A stretch of 64,000 nt of DNA from Paracyclopina nana (GCA_019096065.1 JAGUCH010000007.1:1386501-1450500), one strand, 5' to 3'; positions 13,901 to 28,905 are shown, numbered from the stretch's first letter. The notes: generated by a model not told the origin, from the letters alone. Numbers and translations: made by a program.

Positions 13901-14520
13901 GAGGCTACTATGTACATTTTTCCACCTTGACAAGTTGCATGCTGAAAGGAATTTCCTTTCAGTAGCTAAAGCACAATAGTGGCTTTTCTGCTCTTGGAGC
14001 TGCTGCTGGAAAATCTGCTGATTTTGACAGACTTTTCTCTTGCCAGTGATGGCAAGATGAATTGAGCAGTAGAGTCCATATTCTTGATGAAAGGGAATCT
14101 GGATCAATTGGAAAGGCTCTAAGAAGACTTACAATAAATAGAATGTATTGATGGCATCTCAAGAAGATGAGGGAAAATAGAACGCCCAAAGAACTGCTAG
14201 CTCTCTTCTTCCTTTTTGCTTTCACTTGGAGCCAACTCAAGTCATTGCCAGGCTGTCATCAATCATTGATTTTAACTTTCATCTAGCTAGCTGCAATTAG
14301 GATATAACTTTGAAGCTTTTGAAAATGACTAGTGAACCATTGTCAAAATTGCATATTTTCAGCAAAAACCAATTCAGCTTATTTTAACCATGTCACATAA
14401 AAGATTCCTTTTCAAGTCTATAGTGAAGACTATCCAAAAATAAACACAAACAAGAAGACTTGCTTTCCTCCTTGCCCTATAGAAGTAAATCTCGATACTC
14501 AAAAATGTATGCTTTTGCAG
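7965..14520. other. AT-rich intergenic DNA
   Basis: No gene recognised. Short open frames (for example 12125-12487 plus) have low-complexity composition and no recognisable domain. The 11.0-12.1 kb part contains a duplicated segment with palindromes (listed separately). Much of the rest carries dispersed GGCCAATTT/AAATTGGCC motifs of unknown origin. Confidence 0.55.
11018..12010. repeat. Diverged duplication carrying a 14-bp palindrome
   Basis: The perfect palindrome CAATCAGCTGATTG occurs at 11018-11031, 11637-11650 and 11804-11817. The last two sit in matching context: GGCGCACTGGTCAA upstream, and a TGTAAACAAAGTCAATC block downstream. A second matching pair lies at about 11450-11520 and 11935-12010, where both copies contain an AATGAGATCA...CAGTGATAAATT stretch. 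The order of the blocks suggests an imperfect segmental duplication or two copies of one old mobile element. Confidence 0.7.
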
Positions 14521-14650
14521 GAGACAACACGAACCTTCACGACATTTACCATCTTCACCACTGATGCAGTTGAACTCACCTAAAAAAAGACACCTTTAAC
14601 CCAAGTCAACAATCCAAAAAAAAAAAGACACTAAATAGAAAGGCAGCGAA

Positions 14651-16342
14651 ATGGCTTTGTACGCTAGTGCGAACGCGGACCCTGGGGGCCACGTGGCCAA
14701 AAGGCCACGCGTGGACTTTTCCCCCCACAACATCCACATCTCCTCCACCAATTCCTCCACCTTGTCCCCCGGATCCCTTAACAGCACTTCACTGATGCTT
14801 CAGCCAGGCCATTTGACTAACGGTACAGGAGGAGGGAACATTCTGGGCAATCCGAGTGCCATCCTCAGCGCTCAGTACATTGAGCAGCAGCTCACCCGCA
14901 AGAGCCATGAGCCCGAGAAGCCCAACCACATCCTGCTCTTCACCGTGCTCAACCCGACCTACCCGATCACGTGCGACGTGCTCAACACCATCTGCAGCCC
15001 CATCGGTAAGGTCCTCCGGATTGTCATCTTCAAGAAGAACGGCGTTCAGGCCATGGTTGAGTTCGAGTCTGTGGACGCGGCCAAGGCCGCAAAGGACGGC
15101 CTTCACGGCTGCGACATCTACTCCGGCTGCTGCACGCTTAAAATCGAGTACGCCAAGCCCACCAAGTTGAACGTGTACAAGAACGACACCGACTCGTACG
15201 ACTTCACCAACCCCAACTTGATGAAGGCCGAGAATGGGGCCAATGGGGCCAACCTGAACGGCGGCCAGAACGCGGCCATCAGCCAAAGGCCGGTGCTGCT
15301 GAAGGAGCCGGTGGTCATGCAGGCCAACCGAAACTCTTCGGCCTCAAATATGGCCGCTTCGGCCGCAGCCATGGCCCTGGCCAACGGAACGGCCTCAACT
15401 AACTATGACACAAACGGCCTCACCACGATCTCATCCATCCCTACCATTGAGGTGCTCAACAATGCGGCGGCCGCGGCCGCGGCCGCATCGGCCTCACAGG
15501 TGGCCGGCCTCACACGCTTATCCAACGTCACGGCCTCATCGGCGGCCGCAGCGGCCGGAGGAGGAATCCTGCGCGGTGGAACACCCATCTTGTCATCGCC
15601 ACTCAATTCTGGCCTCAACTCCGGAATGGCCGCCAACGGCCTCACAACGGCGGCGGCCGCGGCGGCCGCGGCCGCCACAAACAACTACGGCCACCAGGGC
15701 TCGGTGTGCATGGTCTACGGCCTCAACTTGGAGCGGATGAACGCGGCCAGGCTGTTCAACCTATTCTGCCTGTATGGCAATGTGGTGCGCATCAAGTTCC
15801 TGAAGACCAAGGAGGGCTGCGCCATGGTGCAAATGGGCGATGCCTTGGCAGTGGAGCGGGCTGTGTCCAACCTGAACAACACGACGTTCTTCGGGTCCAA
15901 GATGCAGCTGGGCTTCTCCAAGCAGGCATTTCTGGCCGACGTGGCCAATCCATACCAGCTGGCTGATGGGACTCCGAGCTTCCAGGACTTTATGGGCTCC
16001 AAGAACAACCGGTTCATCAATCCGGAGATGGCCTCGAAGAACCGCATACAACCCCCTTCCAAGATCCTCCACTTCTTCAACACCCCACCTGGCCTAGAGG
16101 CTGATGAAGTTGAAACCCTCTTCACTGGGCATGGCTCGCCCAAGCCCAAATGCGTCAAGATGTTCCCCTCAAAGACAGAGAGGTCGTCGAGCGGCCTCAT
16201 CGAATTCGAGGCCTTGAGTGAGGCTCTTGAGGGCTTGGTGGTCTGCAACCACCAGCCTGTGGCCAACCCCAATGGCAAGTTCCCCTACATCATGAAGTTG
16301 TGCTTCTCCAGCTCCCGGAGTATCCCTACCACCATCCGGTAG
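14651..16342 (+). CDS. sm: hnRNP L / smooth-like RNA-binding protein, intronless, lacking RRM1
   Basis: 563-residue protein of the hnRNP L/LL (Drosophila smooth) family, nuclear RNA-binding regulators of splicing. Three RRMs are visible. One at about 92-170 contains the family signature of the second hnRNP L RRM (DIYSGCCTLKIEYAKPT). One at about 350-425 and one at about 470-553 follow. Residues 180-347 form an Ala/Asn/Ser-rich linker with poly-Ala runs built from GCGGCC codons. The first RRM of the family is absent; residues 1-90 are low complexity with a KRPR basic patch. The start ATG is preceded in frame by TAG at 14636-14638, so the N-terminus cannot extend within this exon. A possible splice acceptor (TTTTGCAG) at about 14520 suggests a 5' UTR exon upstream. 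The whole CDS is one GC-rich exon in an AT-rich setting. Family assignment is secure. Whether this is the parental gene or an intronless retrocopy is open. Confidence 0.93.
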   Translation: MALYASANADPGGHVAKRPRVDFSPHNIHISSTNSSTLSPGSLNSTSLMLQPGHLTNGTGGGNILGNPSAILSAQYIEQQLTRKSHEPEKPNHILLFTVLNPTYPITCDVLNTICSPIGKVLRIVIFKKNGVQAMVEFESVDAAKAAKDGLHGCDIYSGCCTLKIEYAKPTKLNVYKNDTDSYDFTNPNLMKAENGANGANLNGGQNAAISQRPVLLKEPVVMQANRNSSASNMAASAAAMALANGTASTNYDTNGLTTISSIPTIEVLNNAAAAAAAASASQVAGLTRLSNVTASSAAAAAGGGILRGGTPILSSPLNSGLNSGMAANGLTTAAAAAAAAATNNYGHQGSVCMVYGLNLERMNAARLFNLFCLYGNVVRIKFLKTKEGCAMVQMGDALAVERAVSNLNNTTFFGSKMQLGFSKQAFLADVANPYQLADGTPSFQDFMGSKNNRFINPEMASKNRIQPPSKILHFFNTPPGLEADEVETLFTGHGSPKPKCVKMFPSKTERSSSGLIEFEALSEALEGLVVCNHQPVANPNGKFPYIMKLCFSSSRSIPTTIR

Positions 16343-17660
16343 ACATGCTATGCATGGGGTCTACATACCTATACCAAAGAAGTACTAGGCTAGCCGAGAT
16401 TCATACAGTGCATTGCATCCACATATCTTCACGGGAGGACAACAACAACACCATCACTGATATTCTAGTGGTAAACAAAACTTATTCTCTTTCAAGAACG
16501 ATACTACAATTTATAAACTTGCATATGGAAGCCTTTTTATTAGTGTGGATCTTAAAATCCTTGAATTGGCTTTGATTAATGGGAATTAATTTAACAGGAC
16601 ATAGTTTCATGTATAGCTCACACTTTTTCTCATTATACCCCATCTTTCTCTTTTACATGCAGACACATTACTTCTCCTTCTCATACAACAACAGCAACAA
16701 AGCACAACTACAATATCATCTACAAAAAAATGCACAACAACAACAACAGCTATTGAAGGCGCGACATCTGTTGACGAAGAACAACAACCACATAAAAAAT
16801 AATACCATATACTATAACTCTATATGTAAATATTAGCTTCTTGTGTAAAGAAATTACAGCCCACCCCTGACCTGAAAGGAAACATGAAAAGCATGGAAAG
16901 CCCATTACAATTCATCATCATCATAAGTGAAATTACATGGCAAATGTGCTTCTCAGCATCATCATCATTTTCAGCTGAAAAGGGCTGTGTTTGGTTACTT
17001 TTTTTGCTGTTATAAGCAAACCTTGGTTCACCAGCTAAACATGTATGATATATCAATTATTATTATGTAGGACCTATCTTCCACAAAAAAGAAACACATA
17101 TTAATATTGCAACATATCCTTAAAAAATAGTATCTTACATTTACTAACCCTGCCTGACTCATCATATCTTCTATATACACACCCATCATTACTGAGAAAA
17201 GTAGAAACTTGATGTACAACTCTTATATAAAATACTTTATCACATATCTGTTATGATGACATTTTCTTCAACTAATGAACATTAAAACATATCACAAACA
17301 AACCAATTCCCACCCTCTCACAATTGATATAAATCATTTCTTTTTTGCTTATACTTTCAGGTTATTCATTAAGCAGATGATGGCCATTCTTCTTCCAAAA
17401 AGAAAGCGATCCTCCTAGATTGAAATTTAGTGATTGGCAATAATTTAGACAGCTGAAAAAGAAATAATGTCAAATTGTCATAAGTGTGCTAATTATTATC
17501 ATTATTGATATACGATATACATATTTGTTGATGTGTAAACTCTCCTCTCTTCCATGTTTTCTTTTTTCTTTTTCGAAAAGAATGATAAATATCCATTCGA
17601 TATATTATAGAAGTTGTTGAAATAAAAATCTTGATACACCAACCAAAATTATTTGATGCA
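16343..17660 (+). other. Probable 3' UTR of the hnRNP L-like gene
   Basis: About 1.3 kb of AT-rich sequence with CAACAACAAC runs but no gene follows the stop codon. The first well-placed AATAAA I see on this strand is at 17621-17626, which would give a 3' UTR of about 1.3 kb. The end is inferred. Confidence 0.4.
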
Positions 17661-20080
17661 TGTTTTCTTTACTTGGATGTGTACAAGTGCACTCAATGAT
17701 AATAATAATGTAGCAATAATCTTGCACATTGCATTATTACTGCTTATTGACTTTCATATGAGCAAATATCAATGCATTTTAAGGACAATATTATGCACTG
17801 CTACATACTGTTCTACTGCATAATTACTGCACTATTTTTACCCATATAGGAAAAAGGCAAAATTAAGATAGCATTTTTTTCTCTATTAATCATGTAAATG
17901 GTTAGGTAGATAGAGGTGGCTTCTAAAGGGCATGTTTGCTTAATGCAATTAGAGGTAATTCCGGATCCATAACACACACCAAGTAATATACCCAAGAGAC
18001 TTTGTTTATGGCCAATTCCAGATAGGTTAATTCAGTTATGTCTTCTCCCATATAATCATGCATACAACTGCATATTATGCTTCATTCTGCTCAATGTCTT
18101 TAATTCTAACTCCAAGTATTTACTGTGCACTAATATCATAAATTGTGCTGACATTTGGCAAAAAATCTACTGTACCAAAAATTAGCAACAAAAGTTGAAA
18201 ATAAGCTGAGAGAGTAAGCAACTTTCCGAGGTATTTCAAGCCATTATTTCTGCAACAAATTTTACTTTTCTGCTTGTCAAAGTAAAGCAAACACACACCA
18301 CAGGTCGCCTTGTTTTTGTTCTGTTTTCCAAGGCTCATGGGGAGATTGAACTTAAAAATTGCTCCAAAAAGAAAGGCACTTTTTCTGCTTGTTTTCAAGC
18401 GTTCCCTAATACAAGTACAAGCAGTGATTCTACTTGCAGTATTTTCAGGTCAGCTGTCAGCAGCTTGAATGGAAACAAAAGGGCAAAAAAAGCATGGCCA
18501 GACTTTGACAAGAGATTTTCAGCAACAGCAGATGATTCAGGTGGAAAAAAGTGACAGATGTTTGAAACAGAGCAGCCCTTGTCATTTTGCATCCTCAAAA
18601 ACTTGTTCAAAAGCAAATTTTCAAGCAAGATTTTTTTTTTCATGGATGAATTTCAAAATTTTTTACATTTTCTTGCATGATGGGGAAAAATGGCAACAAA
18701 TGATGTTGGCTATTTTTTTGATGATCTAGATAAATGTTAAGCAAACAAGCACATGAAAAAAGCATATCATTTATCAGCCAGAAAAAAAGTTAAATCACAT
18801 TCATCTCAGGTTCTTTAATTGTTTGAATGAATTGGCAGATTTTAAATTAATAACTCTGTGGCTATTTCCAATCACTGATATGGTTGTGAAATGGCCTTTT
18901 TTTAATGAAATAAAAAACATCTAGCAAAAAATGTATCAAGTGTGTGATAGTGAATCGAGCCACTTGCTTTTAAATCAAAATTGGACAACAACACCAAAAT
19001 ATATACAAAGGAAAAGAATGTATGCAATTTTGTGAGTAAGCTGCATAAATGAGAAAATCTGAGGAATTCCATTTTATATGCTCAGGTGAGCTGCTAAAAT
19101 GGGCAATTTGGGGCATTTTTGCGCTAGGCATTAAAAATTAGCTATTTTTGCCTACAAAGACTTAAATGATCATAAACAAACGCTAAGAAACGTTACTTCA
19201 GACTAGTTGCATAAGTTCAATAAATGAAAAAAAGAAGGGGAAAATAGCCCTTTATATGGAGATGGAGGCTTGCATTTTTTATAAGGGGTCAGTTTTGCAA
19301 AATGAGCTGTACCACTCACGTAATTACGACTCAGCTGAAAGTAAGCTATAAAAGGGAAATAATGGCCGTTTTATCCTGATGTTGCCTTACTTTCCCTGTT
19401 TTTAAAGCTCCTAATGGCCTTTTCCTCCTTATCGAACAAAAGTTACATTAGCCTAACTCTGCAAAAAAAAATTTTTGACATTAAGTACAATTTTTTTGGT
19501 AAGCAATTTCAAGAGTGCCAAATCAATTAGTAATGAGACTTGATTTTTTTTCTCTCGATATTTCAGTTCATGCAATATCGCAATTTTGAGCGTGGAGCCA
19601 ATTCAATTTGCCCTGCTTCTGAGCTAAGCAATGGCATTGAAACTTTGATTTCAATTTCAGAACTGCTACTTCTTTTTTCCAACTTCCTTTGAAAAAGAAC
19701 AAATCCACATGAGGAATTTTCCCCTTTTATTCCGTAGCGTACATCAAAGGAGTGGAGAAAAAAAATCCAGGCTCATTAATAATTGCTTTGGAGGCTCAAA
19801 GATGTCTTGCCAAAAAAATTCAAGTTTGTGACATAAAAAAGGAGCAGTGGTGAAGTTCCAGATGCTTCGCTACCTTAAAGGTACCTGGATATAAAGGTTC
19901 CTATGTATCAAGTATACATAAGGTAACCTTGCTTTAAGGTAGGAGGGAAAAGTTCTTGGGAAGGCAACCAGAAAAGCCAATTTGCCCAGTTGTAAAAATA
20001 TACACACATCCACGCGAGGATCTTCTTCCATACAATACCAATCTTTGGCCAGGCAATTTTAGGAGATTTGGGAACTGAAA
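17661..20080. other. AT-rich intergenic DNA
   Basis: No gene recognised. It contains a short repeat shared with 3.06 kb (at about 18448-18477) and a 73-bp palindrome at 19870-19942. Confidence 0.55.
19870..19942. repeat. 73-bp imperfect palindrome
   Basis: The outer arms CTACCTTAAAG and CTTTAAGGTAG are perfect inverted repeats. Inner arms AAGGTTCCTATGTAT and ATACATAAGGTAACCTT continue the pairing towards a short central loop. Almost the whole segment can fold into one hairpin. It looks like a tiny fold-back element or a hairpin RNA locus; I see no target-site duplication. Confidence 0.7.
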
Positions 20081-20084
20081 TTAT

Positions 20085-20090
20085 TTTATT
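20085..20090 (-). terminator. Candidate poly(A) signal for KAP3
   Basis: AATAAA on the minus strand, about 135 bp past the KAP3 stop codon. It is the nearest canonical signal in a suitable position. Confidence 0.4.
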
Positions 20091-20223
20091 TTTTCATATA
20101 AGATTTGTGCTTGATGGAAAAAAAAGGTAAAAATAAACTTAATGCAACATAGCTCTGACATTTCTGGCTAATTATCAAAAATGCGTGCTTTTCATAATGC
20201 AAAGTATGAATAGTGACTAGTTC

Positions 20224-23251
<3,028 letters not shown>

Positions 23252-25912
23252 ATGCCAAAGATCATCAGTGATACGAAACCTGTGGAGCTGCAGCAGCAGC
23301 CTCTGCGAACTGTGATTTCCGTGTCACACACACCCATCGAGATGGATCAGAGGTCGGAAAACGGCAACGGAGGCCGACCTCGAGGCCTTGTGGATCGAAC
23401 ACTCAGTCATCGCTCCTCAGTGGTCAATTTCGTCAAGTCGAATCAGTCCACGCAAAAGCTGGGGCATCGAAGAGTGCACGACGACGGCGAGGTGACGTAC
23501 AAAAAGTTCCACACCACACAACTGATGGGATCCATCCAATTGGGACTGCACTACGTCCTGAGCAATGAGACAGATGTCCCAGAGCGAGACATCCTCTTTC
23601 CGGATTTCCTCTCCATCGAGACAATCTACTTTGCTCGGAATGGCTTGCTGCAAAAAACGCCCGCTCACAACTTTTCCGAGTTCAGATTTCGCATCTACGC
23701 TGCTTACGCGTTCCGCATTTTCCGGCAAATGTTCGAGATCGACTCGGAGTTGTTCCATGCCTCGCTCTGCTCCGAGCCCATGGTGGAGTTGTCCGCAGCC
23801 GGGGCCTCGGGCTCCATTTTCTATGTCACGCGCGACGACAACTTCATCTGCAAAACTGTGCAGCACAAAGAGGCGGAATTCCTGCAGAAACTCCTGCCCG
23901 GCTACTACATGAATCTCAAGCAGAATCCTCGCACCTTGCTGCCCAAGTTCTTCGGCCTCTACTGCTACAGCTGCAACGCCAAAAATGTGCGAATCCTCGT
24001 GATGAACAACCTCTTGCCCTCCGGCCTGAAGATGCACCAAAAGTTCGACCTCAAGGGCTCCACCTACAAACGGAAGGCGTCCAAAAAGGAGAAGGCCAAA
24101 GCGAATCCCACCTACAAAGACTTGGACTTTATGGACATGCATCCGGATGGCATCGTTCTCCAGCCAGATCTCTACCAGAGCCTGATGAATTCCATCCAGA
24201 GGGATTGTCGAGTGCTCGAGTCGTTCAAAATCATGGATTACTCACTCCTCATTGGCATTCATAACGTTGATCAAGCTAGTCGAGAAAAAGATGCTGACAA
24301 TGACCTGCCTGGGCAGCAGCAAATGTCAGCTCCTTCTGATGGTGACAGCAGCTCCACAGGTATGAATTTCGTGTATTTTTAATACTGCAATGCCCACTAT
24401 TTTGAGTTGTAGGAACTGCTGGCAATCAGTATCTGGATCGTCAAGGCTCGTTCCAGGGCCGAGAACGAATGATAGCCCATTCCACAGCCTTGGAGTCAAT
24501 CACAGTCGAGGTGGACTCCTTGTCACTTGCAGGTACCAATGAAGACTTTCTACGAATATTTTCCTTCCTCTTTTTGAAAATGATCTAGTGGCAAAGTTTC
24601 TATAATGCTCCTTCTAGAGTTCAAGTTGGAAAAAAGTTGTAATATGATATATGTATGGCATTTTTCGCATTGTTATTTAAGGCGTTGGAGGGGCTTCTGC
24701 CACCAACACTTCTTGCCACCAAGTCATAGATGATGACCTTGAAGGCTCCACTGACTATGGCATCAACAATGTTTGGGGTGGCATCCCTGCGAAGAACAAA
24801 AAGGGCGAAAACCTTCTCCTCTTCATTGGCATCATCGACATTTTGCAGTCGTACAGAACCATCAAGAAGTTGGAGCATTTCTGGAAAAGTCTCATCCATG
24901 ATGGTGACACTGTGTCTGTGCACAGGCCAGGCTTCTATGCCAAAAGGTTTCAGGCCTTCCTCAGTGAAAAGGTGTTTAAGAAGGCATTGACTCCACAAGA
25001 GGGGCGAAGAGGGACTTCAGCCTCTTTTCGAAGGGGGAACTTGCGAAGGACTTACTCGAAAGAGCATGAGCCTTTGCCAACTCCAGATGTCAAAAAGGTG
25101 CCATTGAAATGTTGATTCACATTTAGTCATGAGTTATAGTTGTTATTATTCCAGGAATCCGGAGTGACTGTGATTCGAATAGGTGACTCAAATAACGAAG
25201 TGAATTTGCCATATGTTCTTCAAGACCGAGGAAAAGCTTCATCACTCGTGAGGCAATCAAGTAGCAATGTCATGGTTGTCAATGCAGATATTGTACATAA
25301 TTCAATCAGAGAAAACGAACTCAATCCTTCTCCTGATGTCATTTCAAGTCCAGAACTGAAAAACATACTTAGGCTCAAAAAAGGTAAAAAAAAAATGTTG
25401 TGCTTTCATGAGTAGAATCGCACCTGTTCATTTTCTCATCAAGGCTATTGAGATTTAGGATATTTATTTTTGTCTCATATAAGTGCGACTTATTTTGCTT
25501 TTCAGGCGACCATGATGAGACAGGAAGTGTAATAACAATGACATCTGACGAAAGAGTGCAGATCTTTGTCCCCTCTCCTCAAGGTACACCTTACAACACC
25601 ATCAATGCAAAAAGCGCATCCACAACCATGAGTATCGGATCAGCCAACCTGGTGCCACTTTTCAACACTCATCGCATGCCATTGTCCGAGTCATATCGAT
25701 CACTGACACCGCTGAACATGTCCACAACATCACCTGCACGTGAAATCACAGAGACGACAATTGTCCAGGAGACGTCGTTAGAAATGATTCGAATTTCGTT
25801 GGTGTCAACCTCGTCAGAAGATAAAACTATACCGGTGGATCTGGAGTCGTTGCCACTGGATCAACCAGTCAGCTTGTCGCATGTTCACCTTGAGGGGTTC
25901 GAAGCCAACTAG
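23252..25912 (+). CDS. PIP5K1: Type I phosphatidylinositol-4-phosphate 5-kinase
   Basis: Five exons: 23252-24359, 24413-24532, 24682-25097, 25155-25383, 25506-25912; total 759 residues, all junctions in frame. It converts PI4P to PI(4,5)P2 at the plasma membrane. The kinase domain starts near residue 70 (GHRRV). It contains the glycine loop GASGSIFYV (184-192), the ATP-binding lysine in [13 protein letters not shown] (K201), DLKGSTYKR (266-274) and the MDYSLL motif (328-333). Exon 3 encodes the [11 protein letters not shown] catalytic segment and the activation-loop side with [17 protein letters not shown], whose sequence matches type I rather than type II enzymes. About 200 Ser/Thr-rich residues follow the kinase domain. 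The start is the ATG just inside a spliced exon. It is closest to Drosophila skittles-type PIP5Ks. Confidence 0.96.
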
Positions 25913-26110
25913 ATTTTCTCAGGTCTCATTCAAGTGTGAGATTCTGATGAGCATCAACTGGCCAAAAATACCAAAGAAGAGGTTGAATATACTTCATGTA
26001 TATTTGACCAACTTATTCGAGCTATGAGTAAATAACCTGCATGGTTAAATGTGCTTTTTTTAACCACACATCATCAATGTCAAATTTCTTCATTACAAAG
26101 GCAATATACA

Positions 26111-26116
26111 AATAAA
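26111..26116 (+). terminator. Candidate poly(A) signal for PIP5K
   Basis: AATAAA about 200 bp after the PIP5K stop codon, before the mobile-element block begins at 26241. Confidence 0.5.
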
Positions 26117-26362
26117 AGAAGACTTTCTTTTTCTCCTAACAATGCAGCTGTTTGTACTGCAATCGCAATTTACATTTGAGCATGTTTCCTCCCTAATGAA
26201 GTGGCTGGAAATTGTGAGTTAACTGTTATGAGGGGGAGAAGTCACTAAAGCCTAAAATAGGGGTGGGTTTTAGGATCTATAATAAAGATAGATTTTAAAG
26301 CCTAAGCTTTTTTTCCCTAGGTTTTAAGATCTAAAGATTTGGATGCTAAAGCCTAACAACTG

Positions 26363-26630
26363 CCCCACCAGAATTTTGAAAACGTGAATGTTACTTATTG
26401 TGACGTGTCACTGCCGTGGGGAAATGAAGCGTGTACGTTTGTTTTACGTAACGTATACAGACGTGATTGTAGCGTAATTAGATAGCGTATACGTTTGTTT
26501 TTTAAGTCAGTCTCACGTTACGTATACTTAATGTGATTGATGCGTGAGAAACATCCCTTGTACGTTACAAATCAAGTAAGATATATTTAACGTATACATT
26601 AACCATTTTTCATCTTTCCAATTTTTTTTT
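26363..26630. repeat. Left terminus and subterminal repeat zone of the 13.4-kb transposon
   Basis: After the CCCCACCAGAAT terminus come clustered motifs: GTGACGTGTCACTGCCG, GCGTGTACGTTTG, TTACGTAACGTATAC, CACGTTACGTATAC and TTAACGTATAC. Similar motifs recur in the right subterminal zone (about 39480-39763). Clusters like this are typical transposase-binding regions in CACTA-group elements. Binding here is inferred. Confidence 0.65.
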
Positions 26631-26746
26631 TTTAGCAGTGCACATTAGTTGTACGTTTCGTCAAAACCCTTCGCTCGCTATCTTGCAAAATGTGTAATAT
26701 CAAATTTTTTTTTGTAAGTGTATTTGCAACATATTTTACATTTTAT

Positions 26747-28905
26747 TTACAAGAATAGAGACGAAAAAGAGACATTAATGAGAACGTCGTCAAAAAGCAC
26801 TCCTTTGCCGTACACTTTCTTTTTGACAATTGTGTAGGTCTCGTCTGGAATTTCTCTGATGAATGTTCTCACACCTATCTTCTCAAAATTCAAGTGAGGA
26901 GCATCGTCGTGGAAGTACTCTTCTGTTTCTAACTTGACGCAACTGTAACCGTCATTTGAGACGTCACAAACACGGTAGAAGTCGTAGGTGCCATCTATCA
27001 ACGCAAAAATAATGTTGTCTTGTGATCTTGTTTTCTTAGGCTCTGCAGAAACACGAACATTTCTGTCACAATAGTGATCCACAAATTTCGAAATGAAAAG
27101 TCGTTGCATAGCAGTCTTTGGGAAGCTACAAGTATTATTTGTAAGTGACTTGATCACACGTTGAAATTCAGCTTCAAATCTTTCGGCACTGATGTCGTCC
27201 AGTTTTTTGGTTTTACGCACTTCAAATAAATGATAGTAAATGTGTACATTGTAGCTACAGTTTTTAACACCAAATTGCTCTTCGAACTGGCCATAAAAGT
27301 CAATGTGAAGCTGCTCTAGATATTCAACCTTGAACTTCTCGTACATTCGCTGTGGCAGTAATGCTGCAATAGTTAAATAGGCATAAGTTAGCCACATTTT
27401 TCGAAGGGGCCTGTTTTCCGATCCTTGGAGAGCGTTCGCAAAGATGATAAACCCACATGTGAGAAGGCTGAGAAACTCTTCTGATTTGTAATGCGTAAAG
27501 CAAGTCTCCAAGCAACGAGGACGTCTGCTAAATTCGGTAGGAATTGACATGACTTTCCATTTGCTGTCAAATTTTCTGACAATCTCAAGAGCACAAGAGC
27601 AGTTCGTGAATATTGCACCTTGCCTTTTCTTGGCTGCAGAATTTTCTCAAGTATCTTTTTCGTCATACCTAGTGCAATCAGGTGCATGGGCTCGATATCG
27701 CAAGTTTCAATGAAGTCAAAGCCTGGATCTTCCAGAAGCACTGTGATAGACTTCAAGCCAAAAGTCCACTTGTCGTCATCGTACACGCTTTTTCCACGAA
27801 TCCTCATTTTGTCGTAGATCTTGAGAGTGTCGCTGTGAGTTCGACGCTTGTAACCTACAGTACTTTTGTCGTACACGACATTTTTAGGCAATTTTTCTTC
27901 TTTCTCAACTTTGACAACTGCAGTTTCATTTTCAGCGTCATTTTCGTCTTGTTGTACAGCAGACTTTTTCTTTCTTTTCAGAATACGACCTGGTGCCAAA
28001 CATCTGTCACATGCAAAGTATCCACTGTGGCTCTTCAAGCACTTTACCTTTGCACGCATTGGTGCATCAGCAATGAACCACCTCAAGAAGAATCCTAATG
28101 GATGACATTTCTTGATTGTGTCTCTGAGCATTTCTAGCACGCATTGTTCCTTGGTTGATCTGTGAATGAATATACCAAGTACATGAGCAAGCTTGCATCC
28201 CTCAAAGCGAACGCACAATATCGTCATCTGGTCAATGCCACTGACTGATAACGGAACTCCATCTAGGCATAAGTCATAGTTCACAGCATATGGGGCCTTT
28301 GTGTCTGTCTTCCCATGGAGCAGTTCATGGTATTTGTAGACATCCTCTAAGTCACAATAAGTCCAACTGGACAATTGCTCAAATTGCGAACGAGGGTATT
28401 TACGTTGGGGATACTTGTCTGATTCAACAAAGATTCGCTCATTTTCTTCATCCTCTTTTTCTTCTCGTTTCTTCAGCTCGAATTTCATGTGCACTGGCGG
28501 TGCAAGTTTCAATATGCGTTTACGAATGGTTTTGTAGTGTTGAAATTTTCTTTCAGGCATTACACTACGGATAAAGTCCCACATGCCTTGACTCTGGCCT
28601 TCTTTCATGTAATAGCGTGCACATTGTGTCAAGAAACGCTTTTCAAATAATCGATTTCGTTGCTGTAAGGACTCGTGCTTCATTTCCTCTTCGAATTGTT
28701 CACAAAGTTCTTCATACGTTACGGTTTTCCCGCTAGCTTTGCAAAATAGGTCATCAATTTGCTTGTACATTTTCACTTCTTCTTCGTCACTATCAGCACT
28801 TGAGTAGACTTCCTCTAACTCTGACTCACTGTCCACGGTTTGATATTCTCTTTGAAACGCCTCAATCAAGTCTTCCGATTCCTCGTTGTCGTTAGATGTG
28901 TCATG
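26747..28905 (-). pseudogene. CACTA/CMC-like transposase, single frameshift, first exon not found
   Basis: Two overlapping frames on the minus strand (28905 to about 27630, then about 27630 to 26747) together make about 720 residues. The first contains LCLDGVPLSVSGIDQ, the IADAPMRAKVKCLKSHSGYFACDRC block (two halves separated by a few residues in function: an Asp followed by a zinc-knuckle-like CxxC) and CDIEPMHLIALG. This order is seen in metazoan transposase-domain proteins of the CMC/EnSpm type. The second continues with IPTEFSRRPRC, a family-typical follow-on. A one-base shift at about 27615-27645 breaks the chain; an error in the sequence could also explain it. Translation upstream reaches a splice acceptor (TTACAG before 28905) with no in-frame ATG, so an upstream exon is missing or displaced by the 29.15-33.98 kb insertion. 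Confidence 0.75.
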
